The notes beneath the pieces were generated by a model that worked only from the letters and a program-made list of their open reading frames with translations, was not told where the DNA came from and did no database searches. DNA of 64,000 bases, from contig NZ_BJWY01000013.1 in NCBI RefSeq assembly GCF_007990715.1, positions 27,888 to 91,887 on the forward strand, read 5' to 3'. The translations under genes were made by a program, and so were the position numbers. The first letter of the stretch is position 1. Each line of letters starts with the position of its first letter. Positions 36,679 through 45,837 of this stretch are shown here, in pieces. The DNA is from Nocardia seriolae NBRC 15557. GTDB lineage: Bacteria > Actinomycetota > Actinomycetes > Mycobacteriales > Mycobacteriaceae.

Positions 36679-37659
36679 ATGACCACCGCCGATCCGACCC
36701 GGCGGCCCGCCGCGGTCAATGCCCTGCGCGCGATCGCCGCGCTCACCGTGGTCGGCAGTGCCGCTGCGGCCACCACGCTGACCGTACGTGCCGATGAGCG
36801 CGTGCAGACCGTTGTAGTGACGGGCGAACAGTCGTCCGCCGCTGCGCAATCCGCGCCCGTCGGTGTGCCCGTCGCGCCCGCCCCGATCGCAGCCGGTCCC
36901 GCTGCGAGCCCGGCCTCCGGCGCACCGGCCGCGACGAGTCCCGTAGGGCCACCGGGCACCGCGCCCGCCGCGTCAGTGCCTGTGGGTGCCGCACCCGCGG
37001 CCGCCGTGTCATTGGGTACTGCACCAGCGGCTACCGCGCCACCGGGTGCCACCCCGGGCAGCACCGTCGCGCTGGGTCCGGATGGGCAATCACCCTCGGG
37101 CAGTGTTCTTCTCGGCCCGGGTGCGACCTCCGACAGCGCCGTTCCGCTCGGCGCGGGCAGCCCGTTCGCGACACCGGCGGTGAATACTCAGCCCGCCTGC
37201 CCCATCGGTTGGCCCGCGCCGAAACAACAGGGCGGCTTGGCATCCCTGATCGGGCTGGCTCCGCTGGCCGGGCCGTTCTCGTCGGAGGCGTTCGCGCTGG
37301 GGTCGGTGTATCAGCCGATTCTCCAGCTCGCCGGGCCGGTGCTCGCCGAGATCGCCCCGGTCATCACCCGCTACCAGCCGTTGATCGATCCGATCATCAG
37401 CCAGGCGCAGGGTGTGGAAGCCGTTGTGCTGCAGGCGATTCTGCCCTACTACGGCCCGTACCGGAGTCAGCTCATCGCCGCCGAGGGGGACCTCGCCAAG
37501 GCGCTGGCTCCGGTGCTGAACAGCGTCTACAACAGCGAGGCCGCCTCGTGCTTTGTCGCCTGGCAGGGCCAGATCATCGAGCAGGCCGAGGGTGGGCGCA
37601 TCACGGTCGCCTCGCTGGCGCACCCTGGCACCGTGGTCGAACTCGGTCCGCGGCAGTGA
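36679..37659 (+). CDS. Exported Ala/Pro-rich protein with C-terminal helical domain (cassette gene 4)
   Basis: The 326-residue protein has one N-terminal hydrophobic segment (about 14-34), probably an uncleaved anchor or signal. A Pro/Ala/Gly/Val tract follows to about residue 170, then a helical domain (about 175-315) with repeated QPILQLAGPVL- and QPLIDPIISQ-like heptads and two cysteines (CPIGWP and ASCFVAW). I do not recognise it. ATG 36679 follows CAGGAG by 6 nt; the longer open frame upstream overlaps gene 3 and is not used. It is the last gene of the cassette and is convergent with the VWA gene. Confidence 0.75.
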   Translation: MTTADPTRRPAAVNALRAIAALTVVGSAAAATTLTVRADERVQTVVVTGEQSSAAAQSAPVGVPVAPAPIAAGPAASPASGAPAATSPVGPPGTAPAASVPVGAAPAAAVSLGTAPAATAPPGATPGSTVALGPDGQSPSGSVLLGPGATSDSAVPLGAGSPFATPAVNTQPACPIGWPAPKQQGGLASLIGLAPLAGPFSSEAFALGSVYQPILQLAGPVLAEIAPVITRYQPLIDPIISQAQGVEAVVLQAILPYYGPYRSQLIAAEGDLAKALAPVLNSVYNSEAASCFVAWQGQIIEQAEGGRITVASLAHPGTVVELGPRQ

Positions 37660-37662
37660 CGA

Positions 37663-39166
37663 CTAGACGGGGAGCAGGCGGCCTACGACGGTGGTGAGTT
37701 GGCGGGCGGAGCGGCATTCGTGCATTTCGATGATGTCGGCGTAGCGGTCGGCGGCGGAATCGCCGGTGCCCCACATTTTTTCGGCTTCGGGGTTGAGCCA
37801 GTAGGCGTGTTTGGCGGTGGCCACCAGGTGGCGGAGGGTGTCCAGGGCGGGGTCGCGGTAGTTGGTGCGGGCGTCGCCGAGGATGAGCAGGGAGGTGCGG
37901 CTGGTGACGGCGTCGGGGAAGTTGTCGGCGAGACCTTCGAGGGCCGAACCGTAGTCGGAGTGGCCCTCGATGCCGACCACCTTGGATTCGGTGAAGATGC
38001 GGCGGGTCAGCTGGTCGAGGGGGGGTCTTGGAGTCGAACAGCTGGGTGACCTCGTCGGTCTGGTCCACGAAGGCGAAGATGCGGACCCGGGAGAACTGTT
38101 CACGCAGGGCGTTGACCAGCAGCATGGTGAAGCTGGAGAAGCCCGCGACCGAGCCCGAGATATCGCACAGGAGAACGAGATCGGGGCGGCCGGGGCGCGG
38201 CTTGCGGGTGACCAGGTTGACCGGGACGCCGCCGGTGGACATGGATTTGCGCATGGTCTTGCGCAGATCGATCTCGCCGCGGCGGGCGCGGCGGCGGCGC
38301 GCGGCCAGGCGGGAGGCCAGCACCCGGGCCAGCCGCTGGCTGCTGCGGCGCAGTTCGTCGAGTTCGTTCTGGGAGATGCGCAGGAAGTCGGCGTCCTCGG
38401 CCTGGCGGGCGACGCCGTAGGTGGCGACGCGCTCGCGGCCGATGCGCTCGGCGACGCGGCGGCGGGTCTCGGCCTCGACGGTGCCGCGGAAGTCCTTGAT
38501 GCGCTGGCGCGCGGTGCGGCGGGCGACCTCGGCGTCGAATCCGGACGGATCGAAGTCCGAGTTGTCCATGCCCTGGGCCAGTCCCGCGAGGATCTTGCTG
38601 ACCAGCAGTTCGGGCTGGAGATCCTTGAGCGTCTGGTAGGCGGAGCACGACGGCCCGCCCGCGGCCTGGTACTGCCCCATCTGCTCGACCATCTGCGCGG
38701 CCAGCTCCTGCAATTGCTGCGCCTGTTCGCCGGACGGATCCTGGATCAGCAACTCCGCCAGCATCTTCCGCAGTTCGAGAATGTCCACCGAGCCGTCGGG
38801 CTTGATGGGCAGCTCCACTTCGTCGGCCCCGACCCGCTCGCCCAGCGCGGCCGGGAACCACAGGTCGAACATGCCGTCGAAGGTGGTGCGCTGGGTGGTG
38901 CGGCGCAGCAGCGCGCAGGCCAGACCCTCGCGCAGCGCCTCCCGGTCCATCAGGTCCAGCACGGTGAGAACCATTCCGGCGTCCACGGTTGCGGACGGTC
39001 CAACCGGAATTCCCCTGCCGCGCAACGCTTCCACGAACCCGACCAGATGGCCTTGCAATCCGTGCTCGGCCGTCGGCCCCGGCACCGTCACCGGCTTGGC
39101 GGGCGTCCCGCCCGAAATCGCCCGCATGGCAGCCGAAACCAGTCCGCGCTGCCGGTTCTCGGTCAT
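37663..39166 (-). pseudogene. VWA-domain protein (MoxR partner), frameshifted
   Basis: The gene encodes the von Willebrand factor A protein that pairs with the MoxR ATPase just upstream. From ATG 39166 the frame runs through a basic central region to the VWA core with the metal-ion site DISGSVAGFSS, then breaks after QLFDSKTP. It continues in another frame from LDQLTRRIFTE to the natural end GRLLPV at 37663. The break lies at seven G (seven C in the sense strand) at 38019-38025, where six would restore a product of about 500 residues. It is either a one-base sequencing error, a real knockout or a slippery tract; both halves are well conserved. TGA of moxR and this ATG nearly touch. Confidence 0.85.
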
Positions 39167-39167
39167 G

Positions 39168-40052
39168 TCAGGCCAGCTTCAGCTCGGACTGGGCGCGCAC
39201 GTGATCGGCCTGGTGCTTGAGCACCACCCCGAGCGTGGCCCGCACCGTCTTGTCGTCGAGATCCTTCGCGCCCAGCGCCAGCAGCGTGCGCGCCCAGTCG
39301 ATGGACTCGGCCACCGAGGGCAGCTTCTTGAGCTGCATGCCGCGCAGCACGTGCACGATCCGCACCAGCTGCGCCGCCACGGCGGGCTCGAGCTCGGGCA
39401 CCCGGCTGGCCAGGATGCGCCGCTCCAGCTCTTCGTCCGGGAAGTCGATGTGCAGGTACAGACAGCGCCGCTTGAGCGCCTCGGACAGTTCGCGGGTGGC
39501 GTTGGAGGTCAGCACCACGAACGGCTTGCGAGTGGCTCTGATGGTCCCCAGCTCCGGCACGGTGACCGAGAAGTCGCTGAGCACCTCGAGCAGCAGGCCC
39601 TCGATCTCGACGTCGGCCTTGTCGGTCTCGTCGATGAGCAGCACGGTCGGCTCGTCGCGGCGGATGGCGGTCAGCAGCGGGCGTTCCAGCAGGAATTCCT
39701 CGGTGAAGACGTCGGCCTTGGTCTCGGCCCAGTCGTTCTCCGAGGATGCCTGGATGCGCAGGATCTGCTTGGCGTGGTTCCACTCGTAGAGGGCGCGGGC
39801 CTCGTCGACGCCCTCGTAGCACTGCAACCGGACCAGTTCCGCGCCCGCGACCTGGGCGACGGCCTTGGACAGTTCGGTCTTGCCGACGCCGGCCGGGCCC
39901 TCGATGAGCAGCGGCTTGCCGAGCCGGTCGGCGAGGAAAACCGAAGTGGCGGTGGCCTTGTCGGCCAGGTAGCCGGTGCGGGCCAGCCGCTCGATCACAT
40001 CGTCGACCGACGAGAAGATCGGCTCCTGGCTGGGTGCGGTGGTGGGAGCCAC
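39168..40052 (-). CDS. MoxR-type AAA+ ATPase
   Basis: The 294-residue ATPase has Walker A EGPAGVGKTEL (about 53-63), Walker B LLIDETDKAD and sensor-1 VVLTSNATRELSEAL, all as in the MoxR family. MoxR proteins work as chaperones that load or activate a VWA-domain partner, here encoded immediately downstream. I chose GTG 40052 because AGAGGA lies about 8 nt before it; a TTG at 40067 is in frame but has no ribosome site. The pair follows proA in one transcript, and the target of the chaperone is unknown. Confidence 0.92.
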   Translation of the reverse strand: MAPTTAPSQEPIFSSVDDVIERLARTGYLADKATATSVFLADRLGKPLLIEGPAGVGKTELSKAVAQVAGAELVRLQCYEGVDEARALYEWNHAKQILRIQASSENDWAETKADVFTEEFLLERPLLTAIRRDEPTVLLIDETDKADVEIEGLLLEVLSDFSVTVPELGTIRATRKPFVVLTSNATRELSEALKRRCLYLHIDFPDEELERRILASRVPELEPAVAAQLVRIVHVLRGMQLKKLPSVAESIDWARTLLALGAKDLDDKTVRATLGVVLKHQADHVRAQSELKLA

Positions 40053-40067
40053 TGACTGTCCTCTCAA

Positions 40068-41336
40068 CTAGACGGGCCGAATCTGCCCGTCGCCCCACAC
40101 TATCCACTTGGTGGAGGTCAGTTCCGGCAGGCCCATCGGGCCGCGGGCATGCAGTTTCTGGGTGGAGATGCCGATCTCCGCGCCGAAGCCGAACTGCTCG
40201 CCGTCGGTGAAGGCGGTGGAGGCGTTGACCATGACGGCCGCGGCTTCCACGCGGGAGGTGAACTCGCGGGCGGCCTTGAGGTCACCGGTCACGATGGCCT
40301 CGGTGTGGCCGGTGCCCCACCGGTCGATGTGCTCGACGGCCGCGTCCAGGTCGTCGACGACCTTCAGGGCGATGTCCAGGGACAGGTATTCGTCGGCCCA
40401 GTCGGTGTCGGTGGCGGGCACCAGACCCGGCAGCTCACCGTGGATGGTGACGCCCTTGTCCTCGAGGGCCTTGATCAGGCGCGGCACCGCGACCTCGGCG
40501 ATGGCCCGGTCGATCAGCACCGTCTCGGCGGTGTTGCACACCGAGGGCCGCCTGGTCTTGGCATTGATCAGGATGGACTCGGCCATCTCCAGATCCGCGT
40601 CCCGATGGACGAATACGTGGCAGTTGCCGGTCCCGGTCTCGATGGTCGGCACCTGCGCGTCGCGCACCACCGCATTGATCAGCCCCGCGCCGCCGCGCGG
40701 AATCACCACGTCCACCAGTCCGCGGGCCTGGATCAGATGGGTGACGCTGGACCGGTCCTCCGACGGCAGCAGCTGCACCGCGTCCGCCGGAATCCCCTGC
40801 GTCTCGAGCGCTTCCCGCAGCACCTCGACCAGTGCGGCATTCGAGCGCGCCGCGGACGACGATCCCCGCAGCAGCGCCGCGTTGCCCGACTTCAACGCCA
40901 GCCCGAAGGCGTCCACGGTGACGTTCGGCCGGGCCTCGTACACCATGCCCACGACCCCGAGCGGGACGCGCACCTGACGGATCTCGAGGCCGTTCGGCAG
41001 CGTCGATCCGCGCACCACATCGCCCACCGGATCCGGCAGCCCGGCCACCTGCCGCAGGCCCGAGGCGATGCCCTCGACCCGAGCCGCGGTCAGCCGCAGC
41101 CGATCCAGCTGTGCCTCGGCGGTGCCGCCGGCCTTGGCGATCTCGATGTCCTCGGCATTGGCGGCGAGCACCGCGGGCGTGGCCGCGAGCAGCGCGTCCG
41201 CCGCGGCGTGCAGCGCGGCGTCCTTCTGCGCGGTGGTGAGCTGGGCCAGCGTCCGCGCCGCCACCCGAGCCCGGCGCGCCGAGTCGTGCACTACTTCGCG
41301 GACGGCGTCCCGGTCGGTGGTCGTGGGAGCAGTCAT
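40068..41336 (-). CDS. proA: Gamma-glutamyl phosphate reductase
   Basis: ProA reduces gamma-glutamyl phosphate to glutamate semialdehyde with NADPH in proline synthesis. The 422-residue protein has the aldehyde-dehydrogenase fold, the catalytic cysteine in [12 protein letters not shown] and the C-terminal block [22 protein letters not shown] diagnostic of ProA. Length is normal. No proB lies in the window. It is followed 15 bp downstream by moxR and preceded by a small secreted-protein gene 16 bp upstream, so they may share a transcript. Confidence 0.97.
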   Translation of the reverse strand: MTAPTTTDRDAVREVVHDSARRARVAARTLAQLTTAQKDAALHAAADALLAATPAVLAANAEDIEIAKAGGTAEAQLDRLRLTAARVEGIASGLRQVAGLPDPVGDVVRGSTLPNGLEIRQVRVPLGVVGMVYEARPNVTVDAFGLALKSGNAALLRGSSSAARSNAALVEVLREALETQGIPADAVQLLPSEDRSSVTHLIQARGLVDVVIPRGGAGLINAVVRDAQVPTIETGTGNCHVFVHRDADLEMAESILINAKTRRPSVCNTAETVLIDRAIAEVAVPRLIKALEDKGVTIHGELPGLVPATDTDWADEYLSLDIALKVVDDLDAAVEHIDRWGTGHTEAIVTGDLKAAREFTSRVEAAAVMVNASTAFTDGEQFGFGAEIGISTQKLHARGPMGLPELTSTKWIVWGDGQIRPV

Positions 41337-41352
41337 GGGAACAGATTACTGA

Positions 41353-41634
41353 CTAGATTCCGCTGCCGGTCGGGGGCAGGTTGTCGTCGCGGTCGTGGTG
41401 GTCCTCCCACCAGGCGCGGCAGCCCTCGCGCCAGTATTCGCGCAGGACGCGGCAGTGCCACCAGTGCCAGTCGTCGGCGTCGACGAACCGGGCCTGCGGG
41501 GCGGCCAGGGCGGGGTCGGAGGTCGGGGTCACGGGGTCGGCGGCGGCCAGGCCCGCGGTGGCCAGGGGCGCGGTCGCGATCGCGAGGACCAGCAGGCCGC
41601 GGGTGGCGGTGCGTCGAAAAGCGGCTGTAGTCAT
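41353..41634 (-). CDS. Small secreted Trp/His-rich protein
   Basis: The 93-residue precursor has a signal peptide (about 1-32, cleaved after GLAAA) and a mature part of about 60 residues. Its core, WHWWHCRVLREYWREGC, is unusually rich in Trp, His and Arg and has two cysteines eight residues apart that could pair. The tail is acidic (WEDHHDRDD). I know no family. AAGGTG lies about 9 nt before the ATG. The gene stops 16 bp before the proA start on the same strand, so proA may be read from its promoter. Confidence 0.68.
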   Translation of the reverse strand: MTTAAFRRTATRGLLVLAIATAPLATAGLAAADPVTPTSDPALAAPQARFVDADDWHWWHCRVLREYWREGCRAWWEDHHDRDDNLPPTGSGI

Positions 41635-41790
41635 GCCGGAATCACCTTCATCTGGGGGGAATGCTCCGAAAGTGACGGAGCGCGAACATGATTCAAGTCC
41701 GGCACACGGGAGATCCCCAGGGATCCGGGGCCTTCTTCAGGACACCTTCAGTTCCGGTGCGCCCGCGGCGGATCTTGCTACCGTGAGCCC

Positions 41791-43311
41791 ATGACCGCGA
41801 GCATCCGGTTGTCCTCGGGCACCGGCCGATGGGTTCTTATCGCCACCGTCCTCGGTTCGGGCATGGCCATGCTGGACGCGACCGTCGTGAATGTGGCACT
41901 GCCCAGGATCGGCGACGAATTCGGCGCGTCCATGGCCGATCTGCAGTGGACGGTGAACGCCTACACGCTGACGCTGGCCGGGCTGATCCTGCTCGGCGGG
42001 TCGCTCGGCGACCGGTTCGGGCGCAAACGGGTGTTCCTCATCGGGGTGGTGTGGTTCGCCATCGCTTCGGCGCTGTGCGGTGCGGCGCAGGATGTTTCGA
42101 TGCTGATCGCGGCGCGGGCACTGCAGGGGGTGGGCGGTGCGCTGCTGACGCCCGGATCGCTGGCCATCATTCAGGCGTCGTTCCGGCCCGAGGAACGGGC
42201 CAGGGCAGTCGGGGCCTGGTCCGGGCTGGGCGGAGTCGCCGGTGCCATCGGACCGTTCCTGGGCGGCTGGCTGGTGCAGTCGGCCGGGTGGCGGTGGGTG
42301 TTCCTGCTCAATATTCCGCTGGCCGCGCTGGTGGTCGCGGTGGCGGCCCGGCATGTGCCCGAGACCCGCGATACCGAGACGCACGGCCGCTTCGACGTGC
42401 TGGGCGCGGTGCTGGCGGCGCTGTGCCTGGCCGGGATCACCTACGCCCTGACCATGGCACCCGAGCACGACGCGAATCGAATCCTGGTGTGGGGCAGCGC
42501 GATCGCCGGTGTCGCGGCGGCGGTGGCGTTCGTGGTGGTGGAGCGGCGGCGTTCGCGCGCGGGCACCGATCCCTCGGCCATGCTGCCGGTGGACGTGTTC
42601 GCCTCCAAACAGTTCACCGCCATCAATGTGGTCACCTTCGTCATGTACGGCGCGATGAGCGTGGTCTTCTTCCTGCTGGTGCTGACCCTTCAGGTGGTGG
42701 CCGGTTTCGGCCCGATCGCCGCGGGCACCGCCATGCTCCCGGTCACGGTGCTGATGCTGCTGTTCTCGGCCCGTTCGGGGGCGCTCGCCCAGCGCATCGG
42801 CCCGCGCTGGCCGATCACCGTCGGCGTCCTGCTGGCCGCCTTGGGCATGCTGCTCATGACCCGCATCGGCGTCCACACCTCGTACCTGCGCGATGTGCTG
42901 CCCGCCGCACTGGTTTTCGGCCTGGGCCTGGTGCTGGCGGTGGCCCCGCTCACCGCGACCGTGCTGGCCACCGCCGACGAACGGCATGCGGGCGTGGCCA
43001 GCGGCGTCAACAATGCGGTCGCCCGTGCGGCGGGCCTGCTGGCGGTCGCGGCCATCCCGCCGCTGGCCGGTCTCACCGGTTCGGCCTATACCGATCCGGC
43101 CGCCTTCGATCACGGCTTCAGCCTGGCCATCCTCACCTCCGTGGTGCTCATGGTCGCCGCCGCCGCACTGGCCTGCTTCACCGTCCGCGACGACGCCCTG
43201 CGCCAGGCCCCGCCCGAATGCGAGCCCGAATGCCGCAGTTTCTCCAGCGTGGTCAGCCCGCCCCTGGAACCCGATCACCACTCCCGGCCGACGAAACCCG
43301 AGCCCAGGTAA
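41791..43311 (+). CDS. MFS drug-efflux transporter, DHA2 (14-helix) family
   Basis: The 506-residue inner-membrane protein belongs to the DHA2 drug:H+ antiporters. It shows motif D1 LDATVVNVALPRI, motif A GGSLGDRFGRKRV between helices 2 and 3, and motif C GVAGAIGPFLGGWL, and has about 14 helices. The C-terminal 50 residues are soluble, with two closely spaced cysteines (CEPEC). Substrates cannot be inferred. It is monocistronic or leads into ribokinase 37 bp downstream; no regulator is adjacent. Confidence 0.9.
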   Translation: MTASIRLSSGTGRWVLIATVLGSGMAMLDATVVNVALPRIGDEFGASMADLQWTVNAYTLTLAGLILLGGSLGDRFGRKRVFLIGVVWFAIASALCGAAQDVSMLIAARALQGVGGALLTPGSLAIIQASFRPEERARAVGAWSGLGGVAGAIGPFLGGWLVQSAGWRWVFLLNIPLAALVVAVAARHVPETRDTETHGRFDVLGAVLAALCLAGITYALTMAPEHDANRILVWGSAIAGVAAAVAFVVVERRRSRAGTDPSAMLPVDVFASKQFTAINVVTFVMYGAMSVVFFLLVLTLQVVAGFGPIAAGTAMLPVTVLMLLFSARSGALAQRIGPRWPITVGVLLAALGMLLMTRIGVHTSYLRDVLPAALVFGLGLVLAVAPLTATVLATADERHAGVASGVNNAVARAAGLLAVAAIPPLAGLTGSAYTDPAAFDHGFSLAILTSVVLMVAAAALACFTVRDDALRQAPPECEPECRSFSSVVSPPLEPDHHSRPTKPEPR

Positions 43312-43348
43312 CGGCATCCGGTCTCGGCGACCGGTTAGGGTCTACGGC

Positions 43349-44218
43349 ATGGCGCGGATCGCGGTGGTGGGCAGCATCAATATGGATCTGGTGACGACCG
43401 TCGGGCGCCGACCCGACGCCGGGGAGACGGTGTCGGGCGAGGGGTTCGCGCTGGTGCCGGGCGGGAAGGGATCGAATCAGGCGATCGCGGCGCGACGGGC
43501 GGGGGCCACGGTGGATTTCGTGGGCGCGGTCGGCTCGGACGTGTTCGCGGACGCGCTGCGGAAAGTGTTGCGGGAGGCCGACATCGGGACCTCGCGATTG
43601 CGGACGGTCGACGGGCCCAGCGGCATCGCGACGATCGTGGTGGACGGGAGCGGCGAGAACACCATCATCGTGGTGGCCGGGGCCAATGGGCGGCTGACGG
43701 AATTGGCCGCGGCCGATCTCGATGCGATCGCGGCCGCCGATGTGCTCATGTGCCAGTTGGAGATTCCGATTCCCACCGTCGCGACGGCCGCCCGCCACGC
43801 CCGCGCCAACGACACCGTGGTGTTGCTGAATCCCTCACCGGTGCAGGAGCTTCCGGACGAGCTGTGGTCCGACATCGACGTGGCGGTGGTGAACGAGGGT
43901 GAAGCCGCACGCCTGGACGCCGCCCTCGCGGCCGTCCCGCACGTCATCACCACACTCGGCGCGGCGGGCGCTGCCTATCGCGGCCCCGCCGGGCACACGC
44001 TGTCGCATCCCGGCGTCCCGGTCGAGGTGGTCGACACCACCGGTGCGGGCGACTCCTTCACCGGCGCGCTCGCCGCGCACTGGCACGAGGGACCGCGGAC
44101 CGCGCTGGCCTGGGCCTGCACCGCGGGCGCCCTGGCCACCACGAAACTGGGTGCCAGCGCCTCGATTCCGGAGGCCGCCGAGATTCGCCGGGCCCTCGCC
44201 GCGGCCGGGCGGCGATAG
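43349..44218 (+). CDS. rbsK: Ribokinase
   Basis: Ribokinase phosphorylates ribose to ribose 5-phosphate. The 289-residue PfkB-family protein has the substrate motif GSINMD at the start, GGKGSNQA (about 38-45) and the C-terminal catalytic motif DTTGAGDSF with the base Asp. Length is typical. There is no ribose transporter nearby, so supply may come from nucleoside breakdown. The ATG at 43349 has only a weak ribosome site; the longer frame upstream overlaps the MFS gene and is not used. Confidence 0.9.
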   Translation: MARIAVVGSINMDLVTTVGRRPDAGETVSGEGFALVPGGKGSNQAIAARRAGATVDFVGAVGSDVFADALRKVLREADIGTSRLRTVDGPSGIATIVVDGSGENTIIVVAGANGRLTELAAADLDAIAAADVLMCQLEIPIPTVATAARHARANDTVVLLNPSPVQELPDELWSDIDVAVVNEGEAARLDAALAAVPHVITTLGAAGAAYRGPAGHTLSHPGVPVEVVDTTGAGDSFTGALAAHWHEGPRTALAWACTAGALATTKLGASASIPEAAEIRRALAAAGRR

Positions 44219-44309
44219 CCGGATGTGAGTTCCAGCGAGCGTCGTAGTGCCGGGAACAGATGGCGGCGATCCTCGCTTCCATTCACGTGGACATCCGACC
44301 AAGAATTTG

Positions 44310-44337
44310 AACCGGACGGTCGTCCACCCGTTCGGTT
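44310..44337. terminator. Hairpin between ribokinase and SDR genes
   Basis: Arms AACCGGACGG (44310-44319) and CCGTTCGGTT (44328-44337) pair with one G-T, leaving an 8-nt loop. It lies 92 bp after rbsK and 34 bp before the next ATG. It may end the rbsK message or sit in the 5' leader of the SDR gene. Confidence 0.45.
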
Positions 44338-44371
44338 TCGGCATCGATGACTCGACTCAGGAGATGGACCA

Positions 44372-45118
44372 ATGGATTTGGGACTGCGCGGCAGAACCGC
44401 GGTGGTGACGGGCGCGTCGGCGGGCATCGGCGCGGAGATCGCGCGGGTGCTGGCCGCCGAGGGCTGTGATCTACACCTGGCCGCGCGCGGCAAGGAGGCC
44501 CTCGACGAGATCGCCGGGCAGCTGCGCGCCGAGCACGGCGTGGAGGTGCACACGCATCCGGTCGACCTGCGCTCGGGTGCGGACCTCGAGCGGCTGGCCG
44601 AACTCGTGGGCACGCCGGACATTCTGATCAACAATGCCGGTGACATGCCGGGCGGCTCGCTCACGGCCGTCGACGAGGAAGCCTGGCGGGAGGGCTGGGA
44701 GCTGAAGGTCTTCGGGTACATCAATCTGATCCGCAAGCTCTACGCGCGTATGAAGCAGGCGGGCCGGGGCGTGGTCGTGAATGTCATCGGCGCGGCGGGC
44801 GAGCGCCCCGATGCCGACTACATCGCGGGCATCACCGGCAATGCCGCGCTCATGGCGTTCACCCGCGCCCTCGGCAGCAAGAGCTGGCGCGACGGCATCC
44901 GGGTGGTCGGCATCAATCCGGGTCCGGTGGCGACCGCGCGCATCACCAGGCTGATCGACACCAATGCCCGCTTCGCCGCCATGGCCGCGGACTTTCCGTT
45001 CGGCCGCCCGGCCCATCCGCGCGAAATCGCGGATATGGCAGCATTTCTCGCCTCCGATCGGTCCGGTTACACCACCGGCACCATTGTCACCATCGACGGC
45101 GGGTTGAGCCTGATCTGA
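44372..45118 (+). CDS. SDR-fold protein lacking the catalytic Ser-Tyr-Lys
   Basis: The 248-residue protein has the short-chain dehydrogenase Rossmann fold, with cofactor motif TGASAGIG (13-20) and NNAG (87-90). An ungapped comparison with typical SDR enzymes puts Gly140, Gly153 and Asn157 where the catalytic Ser, Tyr and Lys should be. The surrounding pattern (YIAGITGNAALMAFTRAL) is otherwise regular. So it probably binds NAD(P) but either uses different chemistry or serves as a binding or regulatory protein. AGGAG lies 9 nt before the ATG. It is convergent with the TetR gene. Confidence 0.8.
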   Translation: MDLGLRGRTAVVTGASAGIGAEIARVLAAEGCDLHLAARGKEALDEIAGQLRAEHGVEVHTHPVDLRSGADLERLAELVGTPDILINNAGDMPGGSLTAVDEEAWREGWELKVFGYINLIRKLYARMKQAGRGVVVNVIGAAGERPDADYIAGITGNAALMAFTRALGSKSWRDGIRVVGINPGPVATARITRLIDTNARFAAMAADFPFGRPAHPREIADMAAFLASDRSGYTTGTIVTIDGGLSLI

Positions 45119-45130
45119 GGCTCAGGCGGC

Positions 45131-45706
45131 TCAGGCGACCGAGGTCCGGCCCGTGTGCAGGGCGACCAGGTCTGCCATTTGCTTCCCGGCGCGCTCGAGC
45201 GGAGCGGTCGAGCGGGTCGCCAGCGACATGATCACCGCGCCCTCGACGGCCGCCACGATCGTGGTGGCCAGGGTGCGGGCGGTGCTCGACGACACCTGCT
45301 CGGCCTCGAGCCGGGTGGCGAGAATGTCCTCCCATTCGGTGAACGTCTCCCCCGCCACGTCGGCCGCCTCCGGCGACTCCGACCGCCCGAGCGCGGCGGC
45401 CACGATCGGACAGCCCGCGGTGAAGTCGGTGGAGACCAGCGTCTCGCGCCACATACCCGGGAAGGCCGCGATGGCACTGGCCAGGTCGGTGCTGTCGAGG
45501 ATGGTCCGCATGAGTGCGCTCGAGGCCTGACCGGCGGCCCGGGTGGCCTCGGCGACCAGTTCGGATTTGCCGCCCGGGAAGTTCAGGTAGATGGACCGGC
45601 GCGAGATGCCGCTGTGGTCGAGCAGCTGCGCGATACCGGTTCCGGCGATGCCATTGCAGCGCATCAGGGCGATGGCGCTGTCGATGAGGCGGTCGCGGGC
45701 ACCCAT
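45131..45706 (-). CDS. TetR-family repressor
   Basis: The 191-residue protein has an N-terminal helix-turn-helix (TGIAQLLDHSGISRRSIYLNF) and a C-terminal helical ligand-binding domain. The layout places it with YcdC/AcrR-like regulators that sense small organic compounds. AAGGAGG precedes the ATG by 8 nt. It is transcribed away from the ene-reductase fusion gene, and two palindromic operators in the 131-bp gap lie close to its own start. It therefore likely represses itself and the fusion gene. Confidence 0.9.
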   Translation of the reverse strand: MGARDRLIDSAIALMRCNGIAGTGIAQLLDHSGISRRSIYLNFPGGKSELVAEATRAAGQASSALMRTILDSTDLASAIAAFPGMWRETLVSTDFTAGCPIVAAALGRSESPEAADVAGETFTEWEDILATRLEAEQVSSSTARTLATTIVAAVEGAVIMSLATRSTAPLERAGKQMADLVALHTGRTSVA

Positions 45707-45724
45707 GGACGGTTCCTCCTTGCT

Positions 45725-45742
45725 GTATACCGATCGGTGTAC
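45725..45742. promoter_or_regulatory. TetR operator 1
   Basis: GTATACCGATCGGTGTAC is a near-perfect 18-bp palindrome with the core ACCGATCGGT, typical of TetR-family sites. It lies 19 bp before the tetR start codon. Confidence 0.8.
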
Positions 45743-45753
45743 TACCGTTTTGC

Positions 45754-45771
45754 ATATACCGATTGGTCTAC
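45754..45771. promoter_or_regulatory. TetR operator 2
   Basis: ATATACCGATTGGTCTAC repeats operator 1 with a few changes. The two sites are 29 bp apart centre to centre, close to three helical turns, so two dimers could bind on the same face. Confidence 0.75.
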
Positions 45772-45837
45772 CTTAGTGTAGTCCGCCGCTCCAGCCTTCG
45801 ACGCGACTGTGCCAAATAAGATGAACGGGGCCCCGAC

